From: Brachionus manjavacas | Lineage: Eukaryota; Rotifera; Eurotatoria; Ploima; Brachionidae | Reading direction: 5' to 3' | Assembly: GCA_019054805.1 (NCBI GenBank) | Contig: JAHQIY010000006.1 | Location: 4,216,001 to 4,280,000 of the forward strand | DNA: 64,000 bases | Shown here: piece by piece, positions 1 through 12,789 of the stretch | Layout of the letters: each line of letters opens with the position of its first letter | Numbering within the stretch: the first letter of the stretch is position 1 | Notes under the pieces: generated by a model | What the model was told of the DNA's origin: nothing | Database searches by the model: none | The model's input: the letters and a program-made list of their open reading frames with translations, nothing else | Made by a program: the position numbers and the translations under genes

Positions 1-1129
1 TTTAATTTTGAGATATGAGGAGTTTTTTTTTAACATTTGGGTGAAAAATAGATATTTAAGACGTTCCAATTGAATCTTGTGGTATCAATTTAAATGGCCC
101 CTAATAGCCCTAAATAAAAATTATAAGCTATGATCTGCTGGCCACATTAAATTATATTTTACATTTAACGATTTAAATACTTCAATAAAAATCTTATCTT
201 TTTGCTTCTAAGATTTTCTAGGAACCATTTTCCAAAAAATGCTGTTGAAGCAAATTGGTTGAGCTTTTTCAAAGCAAAACTAAAAATCCTTTGAGAATTT
301 TCTTCATTAAGCGATAAGGTTTCGATTTAAAGACATAAAAAACTCTGAAAAAATTTTTTAAGATTTGTTTTAACATACTTAAAATCTTTAAAATTTACTT
401 TTGCATTGCTGACATACTTTTTTGCTTGTAAATATATATAATCTTATAAACATAATAAATTTGCTTATCATATATCTAGCGAATTTGAAAGTTATTTGAA
501 ATTTTATTTTTAAAAGTCATTTAGCAAAAGTCTAAAATTTTTAAGATTAATCATAATTGGGAAATTTGCTCTTGAATTGTTCTTTTAGAAAAAACTTTGG
601 GTATTTAGTTAAATCAGATTCGATTTTATATTTCCAGAATTATGCCTTCCTTTTTTATTACATCTTCAATTATCTTTATCACTTTCCTTTTTTTTTACAT
701 GAAATTATGTATGTCTGAATTAAATTTCTTAATCAAAAATTAATTAAAACCTTATTTACTATTAATTATTAATCATAATCATTAAAATTTGATTGCAAAC
801 TTGAATTTGTAGTCTCTTTCAGTATTCTCTAATGAATTTATAATTCATTATTTCCAGTTTATTTGTTAATTAATTAATTTTACTAAAATTCTTAAAATCG
901 AAAAAAAAATTTCAAAAGATCTTTTTCGCAAAATACATTTTTAAATTTTGATAGTTAATGCGAGAGTATTCAGCTTTACTGTGCAAAATTGAATTTAAAA
1001 AGTTATGCAATCACTGAATGGTGTAACTTTTTGTATACAAGTTTTATAATGTAGATTTTAACTCGTAACTCGTTAAAATTGATTTTAGATACTTTGCATT
1101 AATAAGCTTATTATTTAATAAAGGATAAC

Positions 1130-1654
1130 GGGTGAAGACAAGGTTTCCGGTATTTTTTCAAAAGGCCATAACTCCTTTAATTTTAAAGACTGAAGACTAA
1201 GACCATGTGATTTAGAGAGAAAATTTAAAGCTTTACAAAGTTTATTTATAAGCTTCTTTCTATTATACCATTTCTTCGAATTTTGTCAATCCAACCTATG
1301 ATACCTTCCATTAGGGTTAGGTGACAGAGGCCCGTAAAGCCGAATGATTTGAGTGTTAGTCACTCAAGCAGAGGATCGAGGGTTCAAAACCCACTGAGAG
1401 TAAAAAAATCTTCACAATATCTCTGCAATACGGGGCGAATATTTAAACCTCTTTCATCATTAAAAATAATCATAATTATTATTAGGGTTAGCTAATGGTG
1501 TTAGGTTGATTTCACGCAAAAATTTTAGTATCCTGAGTCTCAATTGATGAAGATGAAGCATCTTGAAATTGATGATCAATCCAAAATATCATTTTAAATT
1601 TGAGAAAGCTATGACAAGACAAACTAAGTGTGGAAACTTTGTCTTCACCTTTTA
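1130..1654. mobile_element. Putative MITE with imperfect terminal inverted repeats
   Basis: The left end reads GGTGAAGACAAGGTTTCC (near 1133) and the right end, on the opposite strand, reads GGTGAAGACAAAGTTTCC (near 1652). Similarity continues inward for about 60 bp, with matching CATAACTCC/CATAGCTTT and TTTAATTTTAAA/TCAAATTTAAA blocks. The interior has no open frame, which suits a non-autonomous DNA transposon. A clear target-site duplication was not found. Confidence 0.5.
1317..1420 (+). repeat. tRNA-like segment, possible SINE head
   Basis: The segment contains a T-arm-like stem GGG-TTCAAAA-CCC that fits the RNA polymerase III B box (GGTTCRANNCC), preceded by a GAGGATCGA stretch. No full cloverleaf can be drawn and the A box is weak. 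A related minus-strand sequence lies at about 36850-36925, so a tRNA-derived SINE is more likely than a functional tRNA. Confidence 0.3.
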
Positions 1655-3309
1655 ATTATAAATTTAAATTAAATTTCTTTTTGAAAATTTAATAAGAGCT
1701 GCTATAGTCGGTATATATGAAATAACTGTTGTTTAATTAAAATTAATTTAAAGTAAAAATCATGTAAATAAAAAAATAACATTAAAATTTTGATCTTTAT
1801 CACATTAAATTCGAGTTTATAAAATCGAACTGTATCTTTAATTTGAACTTCTATTTACAAAAATAATCTTTGAATTCATTTTTTGAACATCAATTTTTTT
1901 CTTTCTATATCTAAAAAAATTTACTTTAACTTGAAAATCAAAAGCATATTTACCGATTTGTGCAAAAATTTTAAAATCAATAAATTTTAGAATGTTTAAT
2001 TTAAAAGAGATTAGTTTTTCAGACATAAGCCCTTTAATTGAATGTTTTTTGGATTTCGAAGCCAAGCATTTCTTTATATAAGTTTTATTAAAAATAACTA
2101 CAAAAAAGTGGTAGTAATTTTAAGCTGTGATGACTGAAGCCAATAAGTTTTTGACAAGGCACACTAAAACAGTCATTTTTTTTGATTGTTGCTTATCTAG
2201 GGATCAAAACTTGCTTTAAAATTTTTAATGCAGATTCTTTAAATATTTGACTGGGCAGAGAATTTCATTTATTTTCTGATCTTTTAAAATAAAAAGTTTC
2301 TATGATTTATGTTTCGTAAATTGTATGTCATGTAATTCCGAGAAAATATTTTTAAACCTTAAGAGACTCGCGTTTTAATTTGGAACTTTTGATTTTAGAA
2401 TCAATTGTCATTGAAACCATAAAAGTCTAGTATGTTCCCATACTGTATTTGAAAAAGATTGCTTTAATACTTATAAATATTTGCCTAGATTTTAATAATT
2501 ACCAAACAATAGCTAAACCTTGAAATAAATATGGAGGATGCTTAGCATTTTTAGTCAAAGAAGGAAAAGAATCATTTTCTTCCGAACTTATTTGTATTAA
2601 GATATACTTTGGAAATAATGATAAAATTTTTGATTTTAATCTCTTCAATCTACCTAACATGTTACTTAACTTTGAGTACTCGAAAGGATAAAATAAAAAA
2701 CAGAGTTGCTTAAAAGTCATAAGTAAAAATTTTCTTTATTTTCTTTTCGGTCCGATAAAATTTCATATAGGTGCAATCATCACCTTTCAGAGCGACGGAT
2801 TCTCAATTAATTAGACAGGAGTCCAACTTTTATTATTTTTAATAGGCAATATTTTGAAATTCTTGACTTATTCTTAGTTTCTTACTCATTGATTGACAGG
2901 ATTACTGACTTAAATGTCATAGCCTGAACATGACAAGTGGCCATTTTCAGATTGAAACAGTCATATCCTTAAATTAATTTATTAAAAAAAGTAAATTGGT
3001 CCTTATTTAAAAAGATTCTTAATAAACCAATTCTAAATTTAAAGCAAAAATCGATTAGAAGTCTTAAAAAGTTTTGGAATAAAAACTGGTACACTTTCAA
3101 GCATACCTTAAGTGTTCAAAAGCGTCCATTGATTCAAGTTTCAAGTTCAAGTTTTTTCGAGGGAAATAAAAGGGTGCATTTTAATGAACCCATTACAATG
3201 AATGAATTGATTTTCTTTCTAAAAAAATTGAGAAATGATTAAATTCACAATTTAATATAAAAAATTTATCTTACAATTTTTAAAAAGATAAAATTCATCT
3301 TTTTAATCT

Positions 3310-3960
3310 AAGTCTTAGGTAGGATTCCCAAAGCATGGAAAATTGCTAATATAGCTATGATACCTAAAAAATCATTTCAAACACAGAATCCATCTAATTA
3401 TAGACCAATCTTAGAAAAATGCTTGAACTCACTATCTATCTTAGACTATATAATTATTTAGAACATAATACTGATCATGAGCAGTCTAGTTTCAGAAAAA
3501 ACAGACTAACTGCCGGCAATCATTTTTTCTAATCCAGAATATTTTTGAATCATTTAATAGAAATAAAACGACAAGGATTTCGATTCTTAATTAAATTTAA
3601 TTCAAGTATAAATTTAATTTTTTCAAACAAAAAATAGACTTTTAATTTAAAAATTTAGAAAACCTTTATAAATCTTTAGTTTGATCCATTTTGGACTATT
3701 TCCCATGACTTAGCTCTTTCTCAGAAATGAATTATAAAAAAAGACATTACAGGTAATTCAAAATTCAGTAGTTCGGTCTATTCTATAGCTAAAATATGAT
3801 ATTCCCTCCAGCATTTTACATATTCACAGAGCCTAAATAAACTTCAAGTATTAACAGTCTCAAATCGACTTTTTGAGTTGATTGAGAGATATTTTAGGAC
3901 AACATTTTGGTTTTCAGACTGGTGAATGAAAACAAAGTAGGTTTTGAGTCAAATATATGA
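3310..3960 (+). mobile_element. Decayed non-LTR retrotransposon (LINE) reverse-transcriptase fragment
   Basis: Conceptual translation of about 3320-3420 gives IPKAWKIANIAMIPKK followed by NPSNYRPI, the classic LINE ORF2 entry block (P-x2-W-K-x-A-x2-x-P-x-x-K ... NYRPI). A GFRK-like stretch follows near 3490. At about 3685-3800 there is ILDYFP plus an LQ-IQN-like segment, typical of the region after the polymerase domain. Stops and frameshifts are frequent, so the copy is dead. Confidence 0.6.
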
Positions 3961-4891
3961 AATACCCGACTCCATTTTGTAATAAATACCTTATTAATTC
4001 TTCCTTTTTTCCTGAAACGCTCAACATTTAAACATATAGCACCTGCATTTAATTTATTATTCTCTCTTGATTTTTTTTTAATCTAAGGGAGCTTTAGCTC
4101 GGTTTAAAAAAACAAATAATTACTTATGTATAACATATGTATTTGACTTATGATAACTTACAATACATTGGAATATGACATGCATGAGAGTTCATTAATT
4201 ACATAAAAGTCTAGTGAATGGTTTGGTTCATTGAGAGATAAAGTTAAAGGTTTTAAAAATTAAAAATTCAGCAATGCTGAAAACTAAAATAAAATAGATC
4301 TTTTAATTTTAAACCAAGTGAGAAATGAAATAATAAATAATTGTCAAGTTACGTGACATACTTTTTTTTATTTATTTTTATTAAATCACTTGATTAAATC
4401 TATTTGGCAAAAAGTGCTTTTAAATAAAGATTTAACTCGTAAATTTTTCTGAATCAAAATTAAATTTTTTTTTTTTTTAACTTTTAATTTAATTTAATTT
4501 GATAACTAGGAAATGTCAAATTTTTTTTAATTATTTTTTGTTTTTTTAAATCCTTCGAGTTAATAACTGAAACAAGCTGTCTAATTTTAATAACAAACTA
4601 TTACATTTTTTTAATAATAAAACTTAACAATAAAATTTAATGTTCACATTTAATTTAGATTTTTTGATTATTTCGAATTTATATTTGAATATAATAAAAA
4701 ATGCTTTTTCAACATTAATAATTTAATTCATTAGCTATTTTGGTCTTTACTCAGAATCTGGTACAAAATTTTAATGTAATAATTTTTGAGTTTGCTTCCT
4801 TAATTAAAAAAAATAATTACAAAATTCAAATTTATTTGAGAAGATGTGAGTGTTGTTATTTGTAAGAGATTTTTTATATATTTTTTAACAT

Positions 4892-5074
4892 TCATCTAGC
4901 ATCATATACCACTAAACGCTTAGTACGTTTTTTATACAAAATACGATGATCACACTCAATGCATCTAATAGGATCTTTTGGCTTGATTTCGTTTTCTTTG
5001 TGACATGATCCACACACATAAACCATTGGCTTGTTCACAGCCTGTGACATTCCACCCGATCCTTCTTTGTTCAT
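4892..5074 (-). CDS. POLR2K: DNA-directed RNA polymerases I, II and III subunit RPABC4 (Rpb12)
   Basis: A 60-residue protein, close to the 58 residues of the human subunit. RPABC4 is a small zinc-ribbon subunit shared by RNA polymerases I, II and III that helps hold the Rpb3 side of the enzyme. The zinc ligands are visible as CGSC and CIEC, with the family block KDPIRC between them, and the C-terminus is the almost invariant [14 protein letters not shown]. The frame is open upstream to a TTG at 5095, but the first ATG (5072-5074) gives the expected length and is preferred. It is intronless. It lies 158 nt downstream of the SURF1 stop codon in the same orientation, so co-transcription is possible. 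Identity is essentially certain. Confidence 0.95.
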   Translation of the reverse strand: MNKEGSGGMSQAVNKPMVYVCGSCHKENEIKPKDPIRCIECDHRILYKKRTKRLVVYDAR

Positions 5075-5232
5075 TCCTTTTTTTTTCACAAACAAATGAC
5101 AGAAATAATAGAGAAAATTAAAATATTTGGTTTGCTATAACCAAAATATCATAAATAATAATAATCCTACGTAGAAAAAATAATAATTTTATTAAATTTT
5201 ACATAATTTAAATTAGGTCTCAGAATAAATAT

Positions 5233-6138
5233 TTAAAAAAATGCTTTGCCAAAGCGTTTCCACCATAAAACTGTAGTTAATGCTGACAAACTAAACCATG
5301 TGATTAAATAGGTTAAGTGATCGTTTCTTAATTGAATGGCTGTTTGTCCACCACGAGGACCACCCTTAATTGAACTCGATTCACCGGCATCAATATAAAT
5401 TGGTACTGTACCTAATTCTTCTGCCATTTTGTAAATATCTCTGTAATGCCACTCAAAAGGTGGTTTATTTTTGGGCGTAAATGTATTTAAAGGTTCGTTA
5501 GATCTTAATAGACCTTGTATCTCAACTTCTCCTTCAACTTGAGCTTCTTGACGAGTGACCGGAGAAAAGTGAGTATAAGGTACATAGCCTCGATTTACCA
5601 AAATAACCATATTCGGATTATTGCTTAGTACAAATGGAGTTATTACTAATCCACCGGGTAGTCGATTATCCCCAGTCATATCATGTCTCATAGTCAATAA
5701 ACCCTCTTTTGAGTGAATAAAGCGTCCCTTGCATTTAAAAGGCTTGTACTCATTTTCTTTTATAAAAGCTTCAAAGTCTGGTATATTTGTTGGCAAATCG
5801 ACTGGAACAGATTTTGTTCTTTTTTCTAAAAATTCAATTAAACTAAGCTTTTTTTCACGTCTTTTAATTTGCCATACACCAAGACCGAATGTAATTGCTG
5901 GTACGGCTAGTAGAATAATAGCTGCAGTTTTGTTCGGCTTTGGTAAAGCTTCTTTGGGATTTTCTGCTGAATTGGTTCGTACAGATTTCAAGTCAATAGG
6001 GGGAGGTTTATTATATTTTAGCTGGTTAGATGATGTCTGGCTTTGACGACAGCTTGTATGTAATCTAGACCACTTTGTAAAAAATAATGATTTTTTTAAA
6101 CTTATATTAAAAAATCGGGCCGTATTTTGGACTATCAT
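5233..6138 (-). CDS. SURF1: SURF1-like cytochrome c oxidase assembly protein
   Basis: A 301-residue protein, against about 300 for human SURF1. SURF1 is an inner-mitochondrial-membrane factor for assembly of cytochrome c oxidase. The N-terminal about 60 residues are rich in Arg, Ser and Lys, as expected of a mitochondrial presequence. A first membrane segment (AAIILLAVPAITFGLGVWQ) runs straight into the family motif GVWQIKRREKK, and a second lies at the C-terminus (LITWFSLSALTTVLWWKRF). The intermembrane block includes VNRGYVP and PFEWHYRD. The open frame extends upstream to a TTG at 6192, but the first ATG is at 6136-6138. It is intronless, and POLR2K follows closely downstream. Confidence 0.95.
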   Translation of the reverse strand: MIVQNTARFFNISLKKSLFFTKWSRLHTSCRQSQTSSNQLKYNKPPPIDLKSVRTNSAENPKEALPKPNKTAAIILLAVPAITFGLGVWQIKRREKKLSLIEFLEKRTKSVPVDLPTNIPDFEAFIKENEYKPFKCKGRFIHSKEGLLTMRHDMTGDNRLPGGLVITPFVLSNNPNMVILVNRGYVPYTHFSPVTRQEAQVEGEVEIQGLLRSNEPLNTFTPKNKPPFEWHYRDIYKMAEELGTVPIYIDAGESSSIKGGPRGGQTAIQLRNDHLTYLITWFSLSALTTVLWWKRFGKAFF

Positions 6139-9100
6139 AACTGTACGGAAATATTTCAATTTTTCAATTTTTAAAAAAATTTTATATAGCAATTTTATTT
6201 TGGAATTAATACTTAAATAAAGATCGTGTTAGACTGATCGATGTTTTTGCTTTTGTCTTTTAGGCCTCTAAATGGTTCAGAAAAAAAACTTAACAACAAA
6301 GCAAATTTTAAGTTATTAATCATTTCAAGGTATTGTTTGTTCAAGGTTTTTATTAATTTTGATTTGAGTGAATTTAATAAATGCTTAATATTTTGTACAG
6401 AATTATCAGAAATATTTAATTAAGATATGATTGAATTTTTGATCAAAAAAGACATTTACCTTGATAAAGTTATAATTTATATCGTTTTAAAAGAGAATAT
6501 TTTGGATCATTAAATTCCAAAGGTAATTTCACAAGACAAAATGATGTTTTTTTCATTGCGGGAATGCTTTGAAAGACAAAGAGAAAATAAATAAAAAATT
6601 CGTAATTTGATCTAATTAGTGTTTTGAGGAATTTTTATTATTTATTTTATTAAGTAAAGATCATGTGAATTTATCAAATTTCGTCTATTATTAAATTCGA
6701 AAGTATTTTATTAATAATTTAGAAGAGATAATTTGAGTTCATTGTCCTTTGATGCTAATTTATTAAATAAGTTTAACTGAATTTAGCTCGCAAATTAAAA
6801 ATGTTTTTAATTAATCAAAACTTTTAAGAATTCGATTACTTAAAAGATTTTTAATGCATTTTAGTTATAATTAAAATTATTATCATCAGAAAATTTTAAG
6901 AAGCGAAATTAACGAAAAAAAAATCAAGGTGTTAACAATAAAAGTAGAGATTTTGCCAAATCGAAAATAAAATACGCTATGAATAAATAGACTTTTCATA
7001 ATGATTTTGGTTTTTAATTTGTTGGTTTTAGAATAAATGCTAAAAGTAAATCTTTTATTTTTCGATTTTTGTTTTTTACGATCTTGCTATCTATAAAAGA
7101 TTTATTTTAAAAACGAAAAAAATTATATTAATAAAGAGACAAATATTCCAAGATCTAATTCAAGCTTAGGCAGAGTTTTGCCATACCTCGTTTTCACGAG
7201 GCACATTTCTTTATTATAAATTAAGCATTTAAAAATAATTGTCTTTTTAATTAATGTTTTAATTGTTTAGTGAAAAAATTATATTCTAAAATTTGGCGTC
7301 TTTGCATTTTTTTTGTGAATTTTCTTTTATTTGGAAAAAAAGTAAGCCAACATATTTTTTTAAAAATATAATTTCATAAATTTTTTTTATTAACTAACAA
7401 TATGAAAACGATTCGCTCATACAACAAAATTAACAAAATCCAGAATGATCATTGTGAGAATAGTTAGATCTTTTTTTAGTTAACTGTGAAGCTAAATAGA
7501 AAATTTAATCAAATAATATTAAAAAAAATAAATACTAAATATTTTGTTATTTTCGTTAAAAACTAGCAAAAAATAATTTAAATAAAAATATTAAGTCTTT
7601 TAAATATATCAGCCTAAAAAGATAACTAAGAAGTGCTTCTGAAATTAAGCCACGTGAAAATATATTATTCTATGTTTAAATTTTCTAGATAAATCAAATC
7701 TAGATGTTTTTTCTTGAAGAATTTTATTTAAAAAACTAATAAAGATAGCGTTTTTTTTAACATTAACTGTTCGAAATATTTCATAGAAGCGTTAACCAAG
7801 TCATGGTCTCATTTAAGCTTACCATAATTAAATGTTTTATTTTACTTTATTTGATGCAAATGTTTTTACAGTAAGTTAAAACTTAATTAAAATTAATCTA
7901 TACTAAATTTCATCCAAAGCTTGGATTATAGATACACCAAATTTAAATGAATTATATATAATATTCTTTAGATGCTTTTAAAAATTTGAAAGTTAACGAA
8001 TTCGTTAAATTTCTATAACCATGATAAGTAGTTCTTAAAATCTCAAGTCTAATACAAAATTATAAAATTATTTAATTAAGACACTTTGAACGCTGATCTT
8101 TTAAAGTTTTCATAAAAAGAAAAAATTTTGAATGACAATTTTTTTTATTAAGCGGATTGTAAAAAATAAATAAAAAACAGTTGAGTTTTAAATTATGAAT
8201 TTTTCGATCATTTATGATAAATTAGCAAGAAATTAAAATATGAGCGGCTAGATAAGATTTAGTATAATTTATACTAATAAAAAATTTCAAAAAGCACACT
8301 GATTAAATGTAAGCTAAATTTTAAAAATTTTTAGAAAATTTAATTTATTTTAAAAAATTGTCTCAAAATTGCTAAAATTAATTGCATATTTTCATAAGCT
8401 TTGTTTACTAAGATTAACTCAAAGATTAGCCGATATGAATTAATAATTCTTTTTAGATATTATAAATTTTTTATAATAATGCAGTATTTAACATAGTAAC
8501 TAGTGTTGGTTACAGACCAACCGATTGTAAGCGGCTTCAATGCTTTCATAAGAATATCTGAAAGTTCTGTTAAAATAATTTTTCTAAAGTTTCGAAAAAA
8601 ATCAAAGGAATTTCAAATTGAAACTTTATAGATGTTTAAAGAAAAAAACGAGAGAGAGAGTCGAACCTCGTCATCAATTTTATGCTAGTTTTAATTTAAT
8701 TTGAACATAATTTATTATTTTTAGTTTGAAAAAATCACATCGCTTTTGAAAGCGTAAAGAGAAAAAGCTGAATTAGTTCTCACTCGATTCTATGTTGCAT
8801 TGCTTAGTTAAAATCAGTTAAAAAGCAAATCGAGAGCCTCATTGTCTCATCAAAAAGATATTCCAAACTTTTGCAAATTAAAAAAAAATAAAATATAACT
8901 TTTTGAAAAAAATTGGTTTATATGCATAAGAATATTGAATTTTTATTTTAGATATCAATTTAATTATTTTACATTCTTGCGTTTCATTGTAACTAAAAAC
9001 AGATTTTAACTTAAAGTAAGTTGATATTTTTGTGGAAAAGATTTATTATTTTAACTTACTTGTTAAGAATAAAATTCATCATTTTTTATCACATATAATG

Positions 9101-9693
9101 TTTTTATATCTTGTTAAAAGTAACACTAATATTGACACTGTTTTATTCTAAATTTAAAAAACAAATAAATAATTAGTTACCATTATTAAGCAAATGTTTT
9201 GATAAGGTTTCGTTGATTAAAATTAAAGAAAATATCGCGTAAAAAAATTTAGTTTGTGCCGGAACATTGGAAAACATGCACAAAATTAAAAAATTAAGCC
9301 AAATTTTGTTTCTGTTGATATTTTATGAAAAATATTAAATTTAATTTCAAAAAGAAGAAGAAATTTAAAAAAAAATTCAGTTTCTTAGCTTATCAGGTGA
9401 ATGAGAAAAGTTTTAAAAATCTAGTGATTACATTTTCAAGATTTTTTTAAGTATTCACCTATCGTCAGTTTAAAGAAAAAGAATTTTTAAATCAAAGTTT
9501 TTTGATGCTTAGAAATTTAGTTTTCATGCTAAATGCATTTTTAATTGAATTTTTCATTTCAATTATTATTTTTTAAAGTAAATTTTTGAAGTTTTTAAAG
9601 ATTTTAAAAATGAAATCAGTTTAACATTCAAGAGAAAAGAGAAAAACGCGATTTTAAATTGATTATTAGACGATTTTTGTATTTAATTAAACA
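6139..9693. other. Long AT-rich intergenic region
   Basis: About 3.5 kb between the divergent SURF1 and OXSR1 genes. It is dominated by A and T runs with short chance frames (for example 6241-6423). No RNA gene, domain-bearing frame or clear repeat was recognised. It must hold the promoters of both flanking genes, but no specific element could be identified. Confidence 0.5.
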
Positions 9694-12600
9694 ATGAGTA
9701 TTGATACGTCCAATTTAATTGGAAATATGACAAGTTCATCGGCAACTCTAAACCAATCTCACCAATCTAGCTCGTTGAAATTTGTTTATCCTAATTGCAA
9801 GGATAAATACAAACTCGAGGAAGTAATAGGTGCTGGAGCGACAGCGTATGTTCAAGCGGCACTATGCACCGAAAATAAAGAAAGAGTTGCCATCAAGCGA
9901 ATTAATTTAGAAAAATGCAATACTTCAATGGAAGAGCTGTTCAAAGAAATTCAGGTAATGAGTCAGTGTCACCACGAAAATGTAGTTACGTATTACACAT
10001 CATTCGTGGTAGGTGAAGAGCTGTGGCTGGTTTTGCGTCTGTTGGACGGCGGATCCTTATTAGATATCCTGAAATTTCGGATGAAAAACATGATAACTAG
10101 AAGTGGTGTTCTGGACGAGGCGTCAATAGCTACTGTGCTCAGAGAAGTGTTAAAAGGCCTCGAGTACTTTCATGCAAATGGTCATATTCACCGGTAAGTT
10201 TACTTTTCTGCTTCTCTTTTTTACTCGAGCAGAACTTTTTTAATGAAAAAATATTTTTAGTAGATTTAAGGCTAAAATATAAAAATTTAAGAGACATCAA
10301 GGCTGGTAACATACTCCTTGGTTTGGATGGCTCGATTCAAATAGGAGATTTCGGAGTTAGTGCTTTTATAGCGACTGGAGGTGACATGACCAGAGATAAA
10401 GTAAAGCATACGTTTGTGGGGACACCATGCTGGATGGCACCTGAAGTAATGGAACAAAAGCCGTCCGGGTACGATACTAAAGCAGATATTTGGAGTCTGG
10501 GGATAACTGCCATTGAATTAGCTGTTGGAACTGCACCATATCACAAATATCCACCGATGAAGGTGTTGATGATGACTTTACAAAACGACCCACCTACTTT
10601 AGACATGTGTGCCGAGGAAAAAGATCAATATAAAAATTATAGCAAGACATTTCGCAAAATGATTGCTGAATGTTTGAGAAAAGATCCAAATGAAAGACCA
10701 ACAGCCAAGCAATTACTAAAACACGAATTTTTTAAAAAAGCCAAAGTAATTTAAAACGCCTTATCTGGAGAATGAGGACCCTGTGAATTTCAGAACAGGA
10801 TAAAACCGGAATAAAATGTAATAATCTTGATATTTTTTTTATTAATCCAATTAATTCTGTAAAATGTACCAGCTGATACATTTAATGAATTACCTACATT
10901 TAATAATTCCAGCCTCCCCAAATACTCTGCAAAATAATTTTAGCATATTTAAATATGTGTTTTTTTTTTGGAATTTTTGCCGCGGATTGAACTAGGTAAT
11001 GCATTAGATGTATCAGCTGGTACAATCTAAAGAATTAATTGGATTAATACTTAAAAAAGTATTAGAATTATTACATTTTATAATGGTTTTTTGTTTTAAA
11101 ATTCACAATGCCATAATAAGAAAATTTTTTAATTTTTTTAAGGAAAAATCTTATATTGCCAAGCATTTAGCATTGCCGGCTGAAGCCAGAAATATGAAGG
11201 TAAAGACAAAGCTTCCCGTGCCAGCTGTCGCTGCCTCGGGTCGTTGGATTAAAGGTGCTGATGGTGAATGGGGTTTTGATTTTGATGATGATGCTCCTAA
11301 AACTAAAACGAGTGATGATGACGATGAAGATGAAGTTGACAATGCAGTTACTTATACAGATAAAATGAATAATAGGCATCAACAACCGAATCTTGGCGAT
11401 GTGGCTAAAACTATGTCTTCATCGAATACTAATAAGAGCACTATAGCTTCTCAACCATTTCACACCCAGTCTGGTTCCAATTCACCTGCAAAACCGAAGA
11501 ACATAACTTCGATAAATTTAGTATTAAGAATGCGCGATGAAAAAAAAGAACTTCAAGATATAAAATTCGAATTTTTGCCGAATAAGGATACTGTGGATGA
11601 AATATCTCATGAATTGGTAAATGCTAAACTTATAGATGCCATAGATATGATTGCTGTTTCGGCCAATTTGAATAAGATTTTGGAAAATCATGCTTTGTCA
11701 CCGATTACTTTTCCACTAGTAAATAAAATCTATTTTTTATTAGATTAATAAGAGCTGATAAAATCAATTTTTGAACTTTGGAATTTTATTGTTACTTAAT
11801 ATTTCAAAATTTGAAATATTTTTATTAAAATTATTTTAAAAAAATTCCAGATCAACTTGATTTTATTTCGTTATCTTTTTATTTTTAATGCCTAGTAATT
11901 TTCACAAATTAATGAAAATTTTGCTTTTCTCTTGAATCTTGAATATAATGCTATCAAGAATAAATTAATAAAATGAACAAATTTTTATTAATTATTTATT
12001 TATTAGATAGTTTGAGGAAATACCTCAGGTCAATTTTATTAATTATCACAAAATAATTGTTGTGAAACAAATAAAAAATTTGTTTGTATATAAGCAGTAA
12101 CTAAAGTTTTTCCAAGACAAGCTACATTTTTCATTTCATTATCTGAAAATTTACGGTCTAATAATTGTTTGAATTGCACTAAAATCTTTTGGTTTAATCT
12201 TCATTAAAAATTTTAAAGCTGAGTTTTTATTTTTTAATTTGAATAAAAAAAATCAATAAGTATTAGCTCATCCCCATGCAAGGTATCCAAAGGAAATGAT
12301 CCTTTTGAAATTTTCTCCATTGGATATAAATTTGATGCTTGGTTAAAATATTTTTTTTAATTCAATTTTTTTGGTTATTTAGAACACAAAAAACAATAGA
12401 ATTATTATTTTTATATTTATTGAAAAAAAATTAAATTTAAAATTAAATAAATGAAAAATTTAATGAAATTTAAAGTTAGATATTGTAAAAATTTTAATAT
12501 TTATTCAGTCTGATAACCGATGAAACAGAACCGAATCAGCCATCTTGCAATTCCTCTAACTCAACTAAAAAAAAATTGATCTGAAACTGCTATTACTTTT

Positions 12601-12789
12601 AATTTCTTAAGCGACATTTGTCGTTTGAAATTTCAAGGCTTAAAAATTTGTTTTTTTACGACTCATAAATAAATTTTAAATATTTATTTTTTCTTTTAGA
12701 AATCTGGTGTTGGTCCAAATGAAATACCCGATGAAAAAACCCTTATTGGTTATGCTCAACTGTCCATAAGTCACGTAGCATCTGCTTGA
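9694..12789 (+). CDS. OXSR1: STE20-type serine/threonine kinase OSR1/SPAK (Fray)
   Basis: Four exons: 9694-10193, 10292-10745, 11143-11718 and 12700-12789, giving 539 residues (human OXSR1 527, STK39 545). The kinase phosphorylates cation-chloride cotransporters downstream of WNK kinases. Visible parts are the glycine loop [10 protein letters not shown], catalytic Lys in VAIKRI (about K68), HRDIKAGN built across the first splice junction, DFGVSAF, and the WNK-target T-loop [13 protein letters not shown] basic/acidic regulatory segment follows ([13 protein letters not shown], then an Asp/Glu run), then the C-terminal CCT/PF2 domain that binds RFxV peptides ([20 protein letters not shown] ... 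[11 protein letters not shown]). The last exon is only 30 codons and needs a 981-nt intron. Intron 2 is almost entirely an inverted repeat. STK39 versus OXSR1 cannot be separated; the gene is probably the single invertebrate co-orthologue. Confidence 0.93.
10782..11107. repeat. Large inverted repeat filling OXSR1 intron 2
   Basis: The left arm (about 10782-10896) and right arm (about 10993-11107) are reverse complements with few mismatches. Shared blocks include TGTGAATTT, ATAAAATGTAATAAT, TATTAATCCAATTAATTCT and GTACCAGCTGATACAT. The loop is about 96 bp. The arms occupy nearly the whole 397-nt intron between 10746 and 11142, so the intron RNA would fold into a long hairpin. A foldback or MITE insertion is the likely origin. 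Confidence 0.8.

Larger units (their letters stand above)
1..4891. other. AT-rich intergenic region with decayed mobile elements
   Basis: No gene could be supported here. It is very AT-rich, and the short open frames at 1838-2065 and 2499-2720 look like chance. It contains an inverted-repeat element (about 1130-1654) with a tRNA-like insert, and a decayed LINE (about 3310-3960), both listed separately. Confidence 0.6.

Noticed and set aside
5075..5095. TTG-initiated extension of POLR2K, and likewise of SURF1 (6139-6192) and GH5 (53366-53383)
   Set aside because: Each has an in-frame ATG shortly downstream that gives the family length or a proper signal peptide; non-ATG starts are not expected here.
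8641..8680. B-box-like GGTTCGACTCT on the minus strand
   Set aside because: No tRNA stem structure around it and the flank is a GA microsatellite.
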